This document shows, one piece after another, positions 1-17,299 of a DNA stretch of 64,000 nt. Source of the DNA: Deinococcus radiopugnans ATCC 19172 (GTDB lineage: Bacteria > Deinococcota > Deinococci > Deinococcales > Deinococcaceae); contig NZ_VDMO01000008.1 in NCBI RefSeq assembly GCF_006335125.1, positions 1 to 64,000 on the forward strand. Direction: 5' to 3'. The notes under the pieces were generated by a model. The model was not told the origin of the DNA. It was given only the letters and a program-made list of their open reading frames with translations, and searched no databases. Within the stretch, counting starts at the first letter, position 1. The number at the start of each line of letters is the position of its first letter. Both the position numbers and the translations under genes were made by a program.

Positions 1-178
1 TGGCCTCCACAGATCGGTCTGACAGGACCAATTCCAGAAGCCGAAAATCCAAAAAAGGCTGCCGGTCACGCAATTTCTACTGTCTCTGCGTCAAGGTCAG
101 GCGCGCGAGATCGCAAACGCAAGCGCCTTACGCAAAGGGTGATGTCGATTCTCCGAAGGCCACCTCCTACAGAAGAAA
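1..178. other. Gene-poor left edge
   Basis: No coding frame with a plausible start and codon usage is visible here. The stretch lies downstream of the minus-strand dehydrogenase and its terminator, so it is probably intergenic or the edge of an unseen neighbour. Confidence 0.4.
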
Positions 179-208
179 GCCCACGACGCGTCTCCGCTCG
201 TCGTGGGC
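179..208 (-). terminator. Rho-independent terminator of the aldehyde dehydrogenase gene
   Basis: A perfect 10-bp stem (179-188 with 199-208) is followed on the minus strand by a T-rich run (TTTCTTCT, 171-178). It lies about 20 nt past the stop codon of the dehydrogenase. Confidence 0.85.
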
Positions 209-229
209 CGCTACTTTTCCGCATGCTAT

Positions 230-1636
230 TCAGCGGACCGTCATGCTGAGGTACTTGATGTTCAGATATTCCTGGAGGCCCCAGGGACCGCCCTCACGCC
301 CATAGCCACTCTGCTTGACGCCGCCGAACGGCGCCTGCGCGGTGCTGGGCACCGGATCGTTTAGGCCGATGATGCCGTACTCCAGCCGTTCGCTTACCCG
401 GAAGGCCCGGTTCAGGTCATTGGTCCATAGGTACGCGGCCAGACCGAACTCGGTGTCGTTGGCGGCCTGAATTGCTTCTTCCTCGGTGTCGAAGGCCAGC
501 AGCGGGGCCACGGGGCCGAAGGTCTCCTCCCGCATCACCAGCATGTTAGGCGTGACGCCTGTCAAGACTGTGGGCTGGAAGTACAGCCCCTTACCCGCCT
601 CTCCTCCAGTAACCGCCTGTGCCCCGTGGGCCAAGGCATCCTCGACATGTCGCTTGACCTTCTCCAGGCCCTGCTGATCCACCAGCGGCCCGATCTGGGT
701 GCCGGGGTCCAGCGGATCGCCCACCTTCAGGGCCGCAACGGCTTTCGTCAGGCGGGCGGTGAAGTCCTCCAGCACGGCGCGCTGCACGTAGATACGGTTG
801 GTGCACACGCAGGTCTGCCCCGCGTTGCGGAACTTGCAGGCCACCACATCCTGCACCGCCTGGTCCAGATCGGCGTCGGCAAAGATCAGGTACGGGGCGT
901 GACCGCCCAGTTCCAGCGACACGCGCTTGAGGGTAGGGGCCGCCTGCGCCGCCAGCAGCCGCCCCACCTCGGTACTGCCGGTGAAGGTGACCTTGCGGAT
1001 GCGGGCGTCGTCCATCATGACCTTCGTGATGGCGACTGGATCACTGGCCGTGATGACCTGGAAGGTATCAGGAGGGCCGCCCGCCTCGGTCCACAGGTCA
1101 CGCATCTTCAGGGCGGTCAGCGGCGACTGCTCGGCGGGTTTGAGGATCACCGTGCAACCCGCGGCCAGCGCCGGAGCGATCTTGCGCGTCGCCATCGCCG
1201 CCGGGAAGTTCCAGGGGGTCACCGCGTACACCGGTCCCACCGGCTCCTGGGTGACCAGCAGCCGCTTGCCCGGCACCTGACTGGGCACGATGTCCCCGAA
1301 GACACGCTTGGCTTCCTCGGCGTACCACTCGATAAACGACGCCGCGTAGCGCACCTCGCCCAGCGCCTCGGTGACGGGCTTGCCCATCTCCCGGGCGATC
1401 AGGGTGGCGATCTCCTGTTCGTCACGAAGCATCAGGTCAAAGAACGTGCGCAGCAGCGAGGCGCGGGCGTAGGCGGTGGTGCGCCGCCACGTCTCGAAAG
1501 CGGCCACGGCGCGGTCGGCGGCGGCGCGGGCCTCGTTCACGCCATGATCGGGAATGTGGGCGATCACCTCGCCGCTCGACGGGCTGCGCAGGTCGAAGGT
1601 GGACTGAACGGGCCTTGCACTCTCGGAGGAGGTCAT
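230..1636 (-). CDS. NAD(P)-dependent succinate-semialdehyde-type aldehyde dehydrogenase
   Basis: This 468-residue protein is of normal length for the aldehyde dehydrogenase superfamily and would oxidise a semialdehyde to the acid in the cytosol. The Rossmann motif FTGSTEVG, the ELGG motif with the general-base Glu (about residue 242) and the catalytic Cys in GQTCVC (about 276) are all present. The closest recognisable subfamily is succinate-semialdehyde dehydrogenase (GabD-like), but the substrate cannot be read from sequence. The frame stays open upstream. ATG at 1636 is chosen because TACCAT sits 6 nt before it, a leaderless -10, and no Shine-Dalgarno fits. The gene is monocistronic with its own terminator. 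Confidence 0.88.
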   Translation of the reverse strand: MTSSESARPVQSTFDLRSPSSGEVIAHIPDHGVNEARAAADRAVAAFETWRRTTAYARASLLRTFFDLMLRDEQEIATLIAREMGKPVTEALGEVRYAASFIEWYAEEAKRVFGDIVPSQVPGKRLLVTQEPVGPVYAVTPWNFPAAMATRKIAPALAAGCTVILKPAEQSPLTALKMRDLWTEAGGPPDTFQVITASDPVAITKVMMDDARIRKVTFTGSTEVGRLLAAQAAPTLKRVSLELGGHAPYLIFADADLDQAVQDVVACKFRNAGQTCVCTNRIYVQRAVLEDFTARLTKAVAALKVGDPLDPGTQIGPLVDQQGLEKVKRHVEDALAHGAQAVTGGEAGKGLYFQPTVLTGVTPNMLVMREETFGPVAPLLAFDTEEEAIQAANDTEFGLAAYLWTNDLNRAFRVSERLEYGIIGLNDPVPSTAQAPFGGVKQSGYGREGGPWGLQEYLNIKYLSMTVR

Positions 1637-1648
1637 GTGGACATGGTA
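1637..1648 (-). promoter_or_regulatory. Leaderless -10 element of the aldehyde dehydrogenase gene
   Basis: TACCAT is followed by six bases and then ATG at 1636. It fits the TANNNT -10 of Deinococcus leaderless genes. No good -35 is visible. Confidence 0.5.
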
Positions 1649-1751
1649 AGGCTGCGTCAGACCTCCATTGGCCACGGTCCCACAGTGCGGGCCGGCTGAA
1701 GCGGAAAGCCACCCTCTTTTCTCAGCCCACTGGGCGGCATCATGGCTCCCG

Positions 1752-2480
1752 ATGATCGCCGCCCGCTTCCTCCCTGCCGTGCTGCTGATGTCGTGCAGCC
1801 CCGCCTCTCAGGCCTTCACCCTGAACAAGGTGGTTTCAGAGGGCATGCTGTACACCGTCGCTGAGGTTGACCTGACCAGGGACCGGCTGGAACTGCACTG
1901 GCTCAACCCCACCACCGGCCAGCCCTACGCCAGTTTCGCGCAGGTGCAGGGCCGGCTGGGCAAGCAGGGGCGCGAGATGCAGTTCGCCACCAACAGCGGC
2001 ATCTACGCGCCGGGGCTACGGCCGCTGGGGCTGCATGTTGAGGACGGCAAGACGCTGGTGCCCATCAACAACGCCCGCTCCGGCGGCAACTTCGCGCTGC
2101 TGCCCAACGGGGTGTTCTGGGTCAGGGGCCAACGGGCGGGCGTGACGGAAACCGGGGCGTACCGCCGCCTGGACCCGCAACCCACCTTCGCCACGCAGTC
2201 GGGGCCGCTCTTGCTGGCCGGTGGGCAGATCCATCCCGCCTTCAACAAGGGCAGCACCTCGTTCAAGGTGAGAAGCGGCGTGGGCGTCTGCCAGGACGGA
2301 CGGGTGCGCTTTGCAGTCAGCGCCGGCCCCGTCAACTTCTACGCCTTCGCCGTGTTCTTCCGGGACCGCCTGAAGTGCCCGGACGCGCTGTATCTGGACG
2401 GCAGCATCAGCGCCTACGCGACGCCACAGGACAATACCCAGCTTGCGGATTTTGCGGGCATCTGGACCGTCAGCCGCTAG
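1752..2480 (+). CDS. Secreted phosphodiester glycosidase (NAGPA/DUF2233-like) protein
   Basis: The 242-residue product starts with a hydrophobic signal segment ending in LLMSC, so it may be a lipoprotein, or else be cleaved after the SQA that follows. The body matches the phosphodiester-glycosidase / DUF2233 fold: a [20 protein letters not shown] segment, an [13 protein letters not shown] stretch, and a C-terminal [10 protein letters not shown] motif corresponding to the family's conserved DGGGS-type loop. Family members act on phosphodiester-linked sugars; the substrate here is unknown. The frame is open further upstream, but ATG at 1752 gives the signal peptide. The 58-nt gap to the next gene holds that gene's leaderless -10. 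Confidence 0.75.
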   Translation: MIAARFLPAVLLMSCSPASQAFTLNKVVSEGMLYTVAEVDLTRDRLELHWLNPTTGQPYASFAQVQGRLGKQGREMQFATNSGIYAPGLRPLGLHVEDGKTLVPINNARSGGNFALLPNGVFWVRGQRAGVTETGAYRRLDPQPTFATQSGPLLLAGGQIHPAFNKGSTSFKVRSGVGVCQDGRVRFAVSAGPVNFYAFAVFFRDRLKCPDALYLDGSISAYATPQDNTQLADFAGIWTVSR

Positions 2481-2527
2481 GCCAGCCGCGCTGAAGCTCC
2501 CCTCAGCCGCGCGCCACAGGCCAGTGC

Positions 2528-2538
2528 TACGCTCGCCT
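2528..2538 (+). promoter_or_regulatory. Leaderless -10 element
   Basis: TACGCT at 2528-2533 is followed by five bases and ATG 2539. It both supports that start and marks the transcription start at or near the A of the ATG. Confidence 0.5.
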
Positions 2539-3483
2539 ATGCCCACACCTACCCTGCTGCCGGAGGCTTTCGCCCGCGCCCGCGCTTTTCTGACCCAGCG
2601 GGGCAGGCCGCTGGACCTTGCCCGGTTCCGCCACGCCTTCGAGAACCCTGACGCCGCCAGCGTTCTGGACGCCCTGCGCACCTACCAGAATGAGGACGGC
2701 GGCTTCGGGCGGGCGCTGGAGCCGGATTGCCGCGCCCCGCACAGCAGCGTGCTGGCGACCATGATGGCCCTGCGCGTGTTGCAGGAACTGGAAGTGGCGG
2801 CCGACGAACCGCTGCTGCGGGACGCCGTGGACTGGCTGCACGCCCACCTCCACAGCAATCTGGACGGCAGCGTGTGGCCCTTTCTACCCGCCCAGGCCGA
2901 GGCGTTTGCGCACGCGCCGTGGTGGAACCAGAGCCGGGAGGGTGAGCTGGCCCGGACCTTCGGCGGGTTCCGGGTCAATCCCCGCGCCGAGATCGTGGGG
3001 CGGCTGTGGCGCTGGCCCGGCCTGTTGGCAGACGGCCTGCTGGCCCAGTTGACCCTGGAAGCGCGCGACGCCGTGCTGGCCGGTCTGGACGAGAGGGACG
3101 TGAACAGCCATGTGGCGGCGGCAGTGTTCGCAGGCAATGCCAGCATTCCAGATGATCACCGCCTGCCCGTGCTGGAATACCTGGCCGACGTGTTGCCGGG
3201 ACGGGTGCAGACCGCTCCCGACGCCTTCACTGAGCACGGCCTGAATCCTCTGCTGGTGGCCCCCACCCCGGATCACCCCCTGGCCCACGCCCTGGAGGAA
3301 CCGCTGAGCGCCGCCCTGCTGCACCTGATCAGTGCGCAGGCGGATGACGGCGCATGGGGTCCGAACTGGACCTGGCTGGGCCAGTTCCCCGAGGTCTGGC
3401 CCACGGCCGAGGCCGAGTGGCGCAGCGCCCTGACCGTGGACGCCCTGCTGACCCTGAGAGCCTGGGGGCGACTGGAAGAATGA
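2539..3483 (+). CDS. Prenyltransferase/terpene-cyclase-like alpha-alpha toroid protein, function unknown
   Basis: This 314-residue protein has repeats typical of prenyltransferase and squalene-oxidase-like toroids: an NEDGGFG motif near residue 55 and a DDGAWGPNW motif near residue 272. These QW-like turns separate paired helices. The DxDD or DxDTA catalytic motifs of true terpene cyclases are not evident, so an enzymatic terpene role is not supported. Similar proteins are usually annotated as hypothetical. ATG at 2539 is favoured by the TACGCT -10 five nt upstream. Neighbouring genes give no functional hint. Confidence 0.65.
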   Translation: MPTPTLLPEAFARARAFLTQRGRPLDLARFRHAFENPDAASVLDALRTYQNEDGGFGRALEPDCRAPHSSVLATMMALRVLQELEVAADEPLLRDAVDWLHAHLHSNLDGSVWPFLPAQAEAFAHAPWWNQSREGELARTFGGFRVNPRAEIVGRLWRWPGLLADGLLAQLTLEARDAVLAGLDERDVNSHVAAAVFAGNASIPDDHRLPVLEYLADVLPGRVQTAPDAFTEHGLNPLLVAPTPDHPLAHALEEPLSAALLHLISAQADDGAWGPNWTWLGQFPEVWPTAEAEWRSALTVDALLTLRAWGRLEE

Positions 3484-3596
3484 ATCCGGAGGGACTCGGA
3501 GGGCTGCCGTCCCATCCCGTTGTGGCGTCCTTCCAGGCCAATACTCCCACTTCCGCTGGAGGACCGGCAGCCTGCGGTGCGGCACCGCACGACAGC

Positions 3597-3622
3597 AAAA
3601 ACCCCTCCCGTGTCGGGGAGGG
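3597..3622 (-). terminator. Rho-independent terminator of the 3636-4028 gene
   Basis: A 7-bp G/C-rich stem (3603-3609 with 3616-3622) is followed on the minus strand by five T. It lies just past the stop of the minus-strand gene. Confidence 0.8.
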
Positions 3623-3635
3623 CCAGGAGGTTCAT

Positions 3636-4028
3636 TCAGACGCCGTCTTCGGCCTTCTGCTGGTGGTACTCGCTGATATGATCGTAGACTTCCTGCGGAA
3701 ACTCAAGATCACGGTAGACGTTGCCCTCATCGGGATCCTGGGTGTCCGGCATGATCGGGAAGTCCTGCTTCGCCTGATATTCCATGATCTTGCTGCGGCC
3801 CGGCGGGCTGTAGTCGCGCTCCTGCACCTGCTGCACCAGCCCACGCGCGTCCGCCTCGGCAAAATCTTTGTCCCTGGCCAGCTGCGCCACCAGTTCGTCG
3901 TCGCTCAGAAAGTGGCGGGCGACGATGGCGTAGACCAGCCGTCCGTAGTGGCCGATGTCCTTGCCGTCATTCAGAGCGCTGGTCAGGTGGGCCATCATGT
4001 GGTTGTTCTCCATATCTTTCAGACTCAT
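3636..4028 (-). CDS. Hypothetical protein, 130 aa
   Basis: A soluble, acidic, mostly helical protein with no recognised domain, signal peptide or membrane segment. Its middle reads like a small helical bundle and its C-terminus is rich in D, E, Q and Y. ATG at 4028 is preferred over GTG at 4034 because GAGGTGATT lies directly before it. The gene stands alone between convergent and divergent neighbours and has its own terminator, which supports it being real. No function is proposed. Confidence 0.75.
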   Translation of the reverse strand: MSLKDMENNHMMAHLTSALNDGKDIGHYGRLVYAIVARHFLSDDELVAQLARDKDFAEADARGLVQQVQERDYSPPGRSKIMEYQAKQDFPIMPDTQDPDEGNVYRDLEFPQEVYDHISEYHQQKAEDGV

Positions 4029-4125
4029 AATCACCTCGCTGAATTTAGGCTAAAGCGTAAAGGTGCCAGGGATATGACAGGCAACTTAGCGGGGCTTCAC
4101 GCAGGCAAGGCAGGCGTCCAACCGC

Positions 4126-4138
4126 TACCCTGGACAGC
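4126..4138 (+). promoter_or_regulatory. Leaderless -10 element
   Basis: TACCCT at 4126-4131 plus seven bases precedes GTG 4139. Confidence 0.5.
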
Positions 4139-5290
4139 GTGACCTCCCCCTTGCCGAACTCCGAACTGACCGGCGCGCAGACCGAGGTGGTGGATCGCGC
4201 CGCCGCCGCCATTCGCCAGCACGCCGCCGAATGCGAGGCGGCCCAGGACGTGACGCCAGACGCGGCCCAGGCACTGTCGGACAGCGCTTACACCCGTCTG
4301 GCCGTGCCTGAAGACCGGGGTGGTCTGGGGGCCAACTTGTCGCAGTTCGCGCAGGCACAACTGACGCTGGGCAGAGCGGACGCCAGCCTGGCCCTGATCC
4401 TGGCGATGCACGGGCACGTGACAGGTGCCGCCTTCCAGGGCCGGACCCTGCCGGAACCGCTGCTGCACGCCGTGGCCGAGGCCGGGAAGCGCGGTGAACT
4501 CCTGAATGCCCTGGCCAGCGAACCCGAGCTGGGCAGTCCCTCACGCGGGGGGCTGCCGCAGACCCGCGCTGTGCCGGACGCGACAGGCTTCGAGAGTGGC
4601 GGCTGGCGCATCACGGGCCGCAAGACGTGGTCCACCGGGGTTCGTGCCCTGCGCTGGGCGTTGGTCACGGCCGCCACGCCAGACGGGCAGGTGGGCCGCT
4701 ACTGGGTGGACCTGCACGGCTCCGGTGTCCGGATCGAGCCAACGTGGCAGGGGGCGCTGGCCCTGCGTGGCAGCGGCAGCCACGACGTGGTGTTCACGGA
4801 CGCGCCGTCGGGCCTGCACGCACCGCCCGCCCCCGGCCAGCCAGCCAGCAGCGCGTGGTTCTGGACGGCGATTGCCGCCACCTACCTGGGGGTGGGCTTT
4901 GCCGCTCTGGACGCGATTGCCACCTACGCCCGCGTGCGTGTGCCCACCGCCCTGGGCGCCCCCATTGCCACCCTGCCGCGCATTCAGGAGAATGTAGGCC
5001 GCATGGTCACGTCCTTGCAGGCCGCGCGGGCGTTACTGCTGGACGCCACGGCGCAGTGGGACGTGGACCCCAGCGCCGGCTCGGTCCCGGCCATCGGCGC
5101 GGCCAAGGCCCACGCGACGAACGCCGCCGTATTTGCCACCGATCTGGCCTCGCGCACGGCGGGAGGCGCTGCCCTGAGCGCCACGCTGCCGCTGGAAAAG
5201 TTACTGCGAGACGCCCGCGCGGGCCTGACGCATCCGCCCACCGACGACACCGCGTACACGACGCTAGGCCGACTTCTGCTGGAGGAGTGA
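4139..5290 (+). CDS. Atypical acyl-CoA dehydrogenase family flavoprotein
   Basis: The 383-residue protein has the acyl-CoA dehydrogenase layout: an N-terminal helical domain, a central beta domain (GWRITGRKTWSTG near residue 160, LRGSGSHDVVF near 210) and a C-terminal helical domain. The C-terminal region reads RDARAGLTHPPTDDTAY where canonical enzymes carry IYEGT with the catalytic Glu. That base is therefore missing from its usual place, so the protein may be a flavin monooxygenase-like or otherwise divergent member. GTG at 4139 is supported by a leaderless -10. The stop codon directly abuts a structured repeat. Compare the canonical enzyme at 14182-15324. Confidence 0.75.
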   Translation: MTSPLPNSELTGAQTEVVDRAAAAIRQHAAECEAAQDVTPDAAQALSDSAYTRLAVPEDRGGLGANLSQFAQAQLTLGRADASLALILAMHGHVTGAAFQGRTLPEPLLHAVAEAGKRGELLNALASEPELGSPSRGGLPQTRAVPDATGFESGGWRITGRKTWSTGVRALRWALVTAATPDGQVGRYWVDLHGSGVRIEPTWQGALALRGSGSHDVVFTDAPSGLHAPPAPGQPASSAWFWTAIAATYLGVGFAALDAIATYARVRVPTALGAPIATLPRIQENVGRMVTSLQAARALLLDATAQWDVDPSAGSVPAIGAAKAHATNAAVFATDLASRTAGGAALSATLPLEKLLRDARAGLTHPPTDDTAYTTLGRLLLEE

Positions 5291-5426
5291 TACGGACTCC
5301 GTTTGTTTCGTGTAGAGATCGGAGCTGTCCCGATTTCTACACCCCACGTCCGGAGGGATGTTTTTCTCCTCCTCGCTCTGCTCGGATTTCCAGGTGTTCT
5401 CAACACCTTTCAGTCGGAGTCCGTAT
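5290..5426. repeat. Structured dispersed repeat, copy 1 (137 bp)
   Basis: The element has perfect 12-bp inverted termini, ATACGGACTCCG (5290-5301) and CGGAGTCCGTAT (5415-5426). Inside are a 13-bp hairpin (5310-5322 with 5330-5342) and a 7-bp hairpin with a 3-nt loop (5392-5398 with 5402-5408). A homologous copy lies inverted at 40870-41006, with compensatory changes in the 13-bp stem. It starts at the last base of the upstream stop codon. It resembles the small noncoding repeats known from Deinococcus; no coding potential is seen. Confidence 0.85.
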
Positions 5427-5470
5427 GAGGTCAGGCCACCGCAACTCCCAGACTTCTCCAAGGCCACGAG

Positions 5471-5502
5471 AAAACCCCCACCCGTTCCCAGGTGGGGGTT
5501 TT
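5471..5502. terminator. Terminator of rpoC (bidirectional in form)
   Basis: AAAACCCCCACC (5471-5482) pairs with GGTGGGGGTTTT (5491-5502). The stem ends in T runs on either strand. On the minus strand it lies about 25 nt past the rpoC stop. Confidence 0.9.
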
Positions 5503-5527
5503 CGTTGGACTGTTCAACCAACGGGGG

Positions 5528-10183
<4,656 letters not shown>

Positions 10184-10202
10184 TGAAACTCCTTCGGAGT
10201 TG

Positions 10203-10297
10203 GGTCAAACCGTCAAACTGTCCAACGGTCTAACCGCAAAAAGCCAAGACTTGAGTTTTTAGCGGTTAGACGGTGAGACCTTAGACCTTTAGACAGC
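10203..10297. repeat. Large imperfect inverted repeat between rpoB and rpoC
   Basis: Arms of about 34 nt are made of degenerate 8-mers of the type GTCWAACC, running as GTCAAACC, GTCAAACT, GTCCAACG, GTCTAACC on the plus strand. A matching series runs the opposite way from 10297. The innermost arms (10228-10242 and 10256-10271) form 15 bp with one bulged A around a 13-nt loop and carry A5/T5 runs, so the core looks like a terminator on either strand. It sits in the rpoB-rpoC gap and may act as an attenuator, a processing site or a pause. Confidence 0.75.
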
Positions 10298-10309
10298 GCC
10301 GCCAGGCGC

Positions 10310-13765
<3,456 letters not shown>

Positions 13766-14012
13766 GCACACCTCGCACGCACCCTGCTGTTGCTCACGGC
13801 CTTTTCGGGGCAGAAAAAGGCTTTTGAAATACGGCGTACCGTAGGATTGAACTCAAAAGGTTGGAACCTGAACAAGTGAAACGGCGGCAAAACGCCGAGA
13901 AACGGCGCAATCAGGACCCGCAACCTCTCCGGCTGCGTTCCTGTCGTCGGGTGTTAATTTTGAAAACTGGAACTTCCCAATTCGCTCCTGCCGGACCCAT
14001 CCTGGTCGGCCA
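13766..14012 (-). other. rpoB 5' leader, about 245 nt, with hairpins
   Basis: No ORF is supported between the promoter and rpoB. Several hairpins are visible: a GCCTTTTTC/GAAAAGGC stem close to rpoB (about 13799-13824), a TACGG/CCGTA palindrome near 13835, and G/C hairpins near 13880-13910. The size suggests post-transcriptional control of RNA polymerase synthesis, but no known riboregulator class was recognised. Confidence 0.5.
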
Positions 14013-14018
14013 CAGGAG

Positions 14019-14048
14019 AGTATAGCCGCGCGCCGCCCTGAATGTCAA
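14019..14048 (-). promoter_or_regulatory. Strong sigma-70 type promoter of rpoBC
   Basis: On the minus strand a perfect -35 TTGACA (14048-14043) is separated by 18 bp from the -10 TATACT (14024-14019). It is the best consensus promoter in the window and points into rpoB. Confidence 0.85.
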
Positions 14049-14166
14049 GAGCAGGCTTCGATATTCGAACAGCGGCAGAGCTGTAACTGGAGCAGGTTTT
14101 ATCAGAGGCGGCGTGGCCTCGGCAAGAGGGGGCTTTTTCGCCCCTTTCCTCTGCCCGCAAATGCTC

Positions 14167-14181
14167 TAGGCTGAGTCCCAA
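14167..14181 (+). promoter_or_regulatory. -10 element of the acyl-CoA dehydrogenase gene
   Basis: TAGGCT at 14167-14172 lies nine bases before ATG 14182, so the mRNA would be leaderless or carry a 2-3 nt leader. Confidence 0.45.
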
Positions 14182-15324
<1,143 letters not shown>

Positions 15325-15355
15325 GGAACCTCCCACTCGTTATTAAAGCTGGAAG

Positions 15356-15385
15356 CAAAAAGCCCTCTCCACCAGGGAAGAGGGC
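15356..15385 (-). terminator. Terminator of the 15.4-19.5 kb transporter operon
   Basis: An 8-bp stem (15362-15369 with 15378-15385) is followed on the minus strand by a run of five to six T. Confidence 0.8.
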
Positions 15386-15405
15386 CAGAAGATGGGGCTT
15401 CTGCG

Positions 15406-16284
15406 CTACCCGATCTTGCCGCGCGGATCCAGCGCTTCCCGAAGCCCGTCGCCGATCAGGTTGAAGGCCAGCACGGCTAGGAAGATGGCGAGGCCGGGAA
15501 ACACCGCCATCCACGGCGCGTCGGTCAGGTAGCCGCGCGCGGCGTTGAGCATGGAACCCCAGCTGGGCGCGGGCGGCTGAATGCCCAGGCCCAGAAACGA
15601 CAGGCTGGCCTCGGCCAGAATCGCGTTGGCGATGGCCAGTGAGGTCTGCACGATCAGCGCCCCACTGATGTTGGGCAGCAGGTGACGGGTGATCAGGCGG
15701 CCGTCGCCCGCGCCCAGCGCCTGCGCGGCCTGCACGTAATCGCGTTCGCGCTGCGACAGCACCTCGCCGCGCGTGATGCGGGCGAACGCGGGCGCGGTCA
15801 CGATGGCAATGGCGATCATGGTGTTCTGCAGGCTGGGGCCGAGGATGGCGGCCAGCGCAATCGCCAGCACCAGGAATGGCAGGGCCAGCAGGGCGTCCAC
15901 CACGCGCATCAGCACGTCGTCCAGCCAGCCGCCGACGAACCCGGCGACCAGGCCGAGGCCGCCGCCGAAGAGCAGCGCCAGCGAAACCGAAACCAGCCCG
16001 GCGCTCAGCGAGACCCGCGCTCCGTGCACCACCCGCGACAAGATGTCGCGCCCCAGCTCGTCGGCCCCGAACAGGTGCGCGGCGCCGGGCGCGGCCCGCA
16101 GGTCGGAAAAGAAGATCTGCGCCGGGTCATAGGGGGCCACCCAGGGGGCCAGCAGCGCCGACACCGCGAAAATCAGCAGGACGAACAGGCCGATCACGGC
16201 CAGCCGGTTGCTCAGAAAACGCCGCAGGGGCGCGGGCAGGCGGCGTCTGGCCGGGGCGGGCGTTTTGGAAACCGTCGTGGTCAT
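15406..16284 (-). CDS. Peptide-type ABC transporter permease (DppC/OppC family)
   Basis: A 292-residue inner-membrane permease. A first hydrophobic helix near residues 30-50 is followed by a periplasmic segment with HLFGADELGRDILSRVVHGAR, the DppC/OppC signature. Further helices include the EAA loop region (RITRGEVLSQRERDYVQAAQALGAG) that contacts the ATPase. The C-terminus ends in a conserved NLIGDGLREALDPR. The start has GGAGG upstream. It is the last gene of an operon with regulator, binding protein and DppB-type permease. No ATPase gene is in this operon, so it probably uses OppD/OppF-type subunits encoded elsewhere, possibly those at 26.9-28.9 kb. Confidence 0.92.
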   Translation of the reverse strand: MTTTVSKTPAPARRRLPAPLRRFLSNRLAVIGLFVLLIFAVSALLAPWVAPYDPAQIFFSDLRAAPGAAHLFGADELGRDILSRVVHGARVSLSAGLVSVSLALLFGGGLGLVAGFVGGWLDDVLMRVVDALLALPFLVLAIALAAILGPSLQNTMIAIAIVTAPAFARITRGEVLSQRERDYVQAAQALGAGDGRLITRHLLPNISGALIVQTSLAIANAILAEASLSFLGLGIQPPAPSWGSMLNAARGYLTDAPWMAVFPGLAIFLAVLAFNLIGDGLREALDPRGKIG

Positions 16285-16327
16285 GCGCTGTCCTCCATCG
16301 GTGGCATGGGCATCGGTGGGACTGGCA

Positions 16328-17272
16328 TCAGTGGTACCGGATGCGCGGATCGACCGCCGCGTAGCCCAGATCCACCAGGAAGCTGACCAGGAACACCGCC
16401 ACCGCCGAGACCAGCACCACGCCCTGAATCACCGGCAGGTCACGGGTGAACACCGCGTCCACCAGCAGCCGCCCGAAGCCGGGAATGCTGAAGATCTGCT
16501 CGGTGATCACGGCCCCGCCCAGCAACCCGCCCAGTTGCAGGCCGAAGGCGGTCAGGAAGGGAATCAACGCGTTTCTCAGGGCGTGTTTGGACGTGACCGC
16601 CCGCGACGTGAGGCCCTTGGCGTGGGCCGTTCGCACGTAATCCTGGGTCAGGGTCTCGCTCAGGCTGGAGCGCAGGTAGCGCGTCAGCACCGCCGCCGAG
16701 CCGACGCCCAGCGTGATGGCGGGCAGCAGTAGCAGCAGCAGGTTGCGCCCCGGATTCTCCAGCAGGCTGGTGTAGCCGCTGGCCGGAATCCACGCCAGCC
16801 GGATGCTGAACAGGTAGATCAGCAGAATACCCAGAAAGAAATTGGGCAGGCTGATGCCGGACAGCGCCAGCAGCGTCAGCAGCCGGTCCACCCAGGTGTT
16901 GCGCCGCATCGCGCTGAGAATCCCGGCGGGCAGCGAGATCAGCAGCGAGATCAGCATGGCGAACAGCGCGAGTTCCAGCGTGACCGGCAGTTTCTGGGCA
17001 ATCAGTCGGCTCACGCTGCTGTTGTCGGTCAGGCTGGTGCCGAAATCCAGCCGCACGGCGCCGCCCAGCCAGCTCAGGTACTGCTGCGGCAGCGAGCGGT
17101 CCAGGCCCAGTGAACGGCGCAGTTCGGCCAGGGCCTGCGGCGTGGCCTCCTGGCCCAGGATCAGCCGGGCCGGATCGCCGGGCAGCAGCTTGACCATCGC
17201 GAACACAATCAGGGTGACGATCAGCAGAGTAGGAATGGACGACAGCAGACGGCGCAACGCGAAAACAGCCAC
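16328..17272 (-). CDS. Peptide-type ABC transporter permease (DppB/OppB family)
   Basis: A 314-residue integral membrane protein opening with RRLLSSIPTLLIVTLIVF and LLPGDPARLILG, the typical DppB N-terminus. It continues with about six membrane segments and the EAA loop QDYVRTAHAKGLTSRAV. It pairs with the DppC-type permease 43 nt downstream. GTG at 17272 follows AAGGAGG at proper spacing. A strong hairpin separates it from the binding-protein gene upstream, as is common where the binding protein must be made in excess. Confidence 0.92.
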   Translation of the reverse strand: MAVFALRRLLSSIPTLLIVTLIVFAMVKLLPGDPARLILGQEATPQALAELRRSLGLDRSLPQQYLSWLGGAVRLDFGTSLTDNSSVSRLIAQKLPVTLELALFAMLISLLISLPAGILSAMRRNTWVDRLLTLLALSGISLPNFFLGILLIYLFSIRLAWIPASGYTSLLENPGRNLLLLLLPAITLGVGSAAVLTRYLRSSLSETLTQDYVRTAHAKGLTSRAVTSKHALRNALIPFLTAFGLQLGGLLGGAVITEQIFSIPGFGRLLVDAVFTRDLPVIQGVVLVSAVAVFLVSFLVDLGYAAVDPRIRYH

Positions 17273-17299
17273 TGGACCTCCTTGTGTGGAAAGTGCGAG

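Noticed and set aside
626..1699. Plus-strand open frame opposite the aldehyde dehydrogenase
   Set aside because: The minus frame contains all catalytic motifs; the plus translation is low complexity and Arg/Gly-rich.
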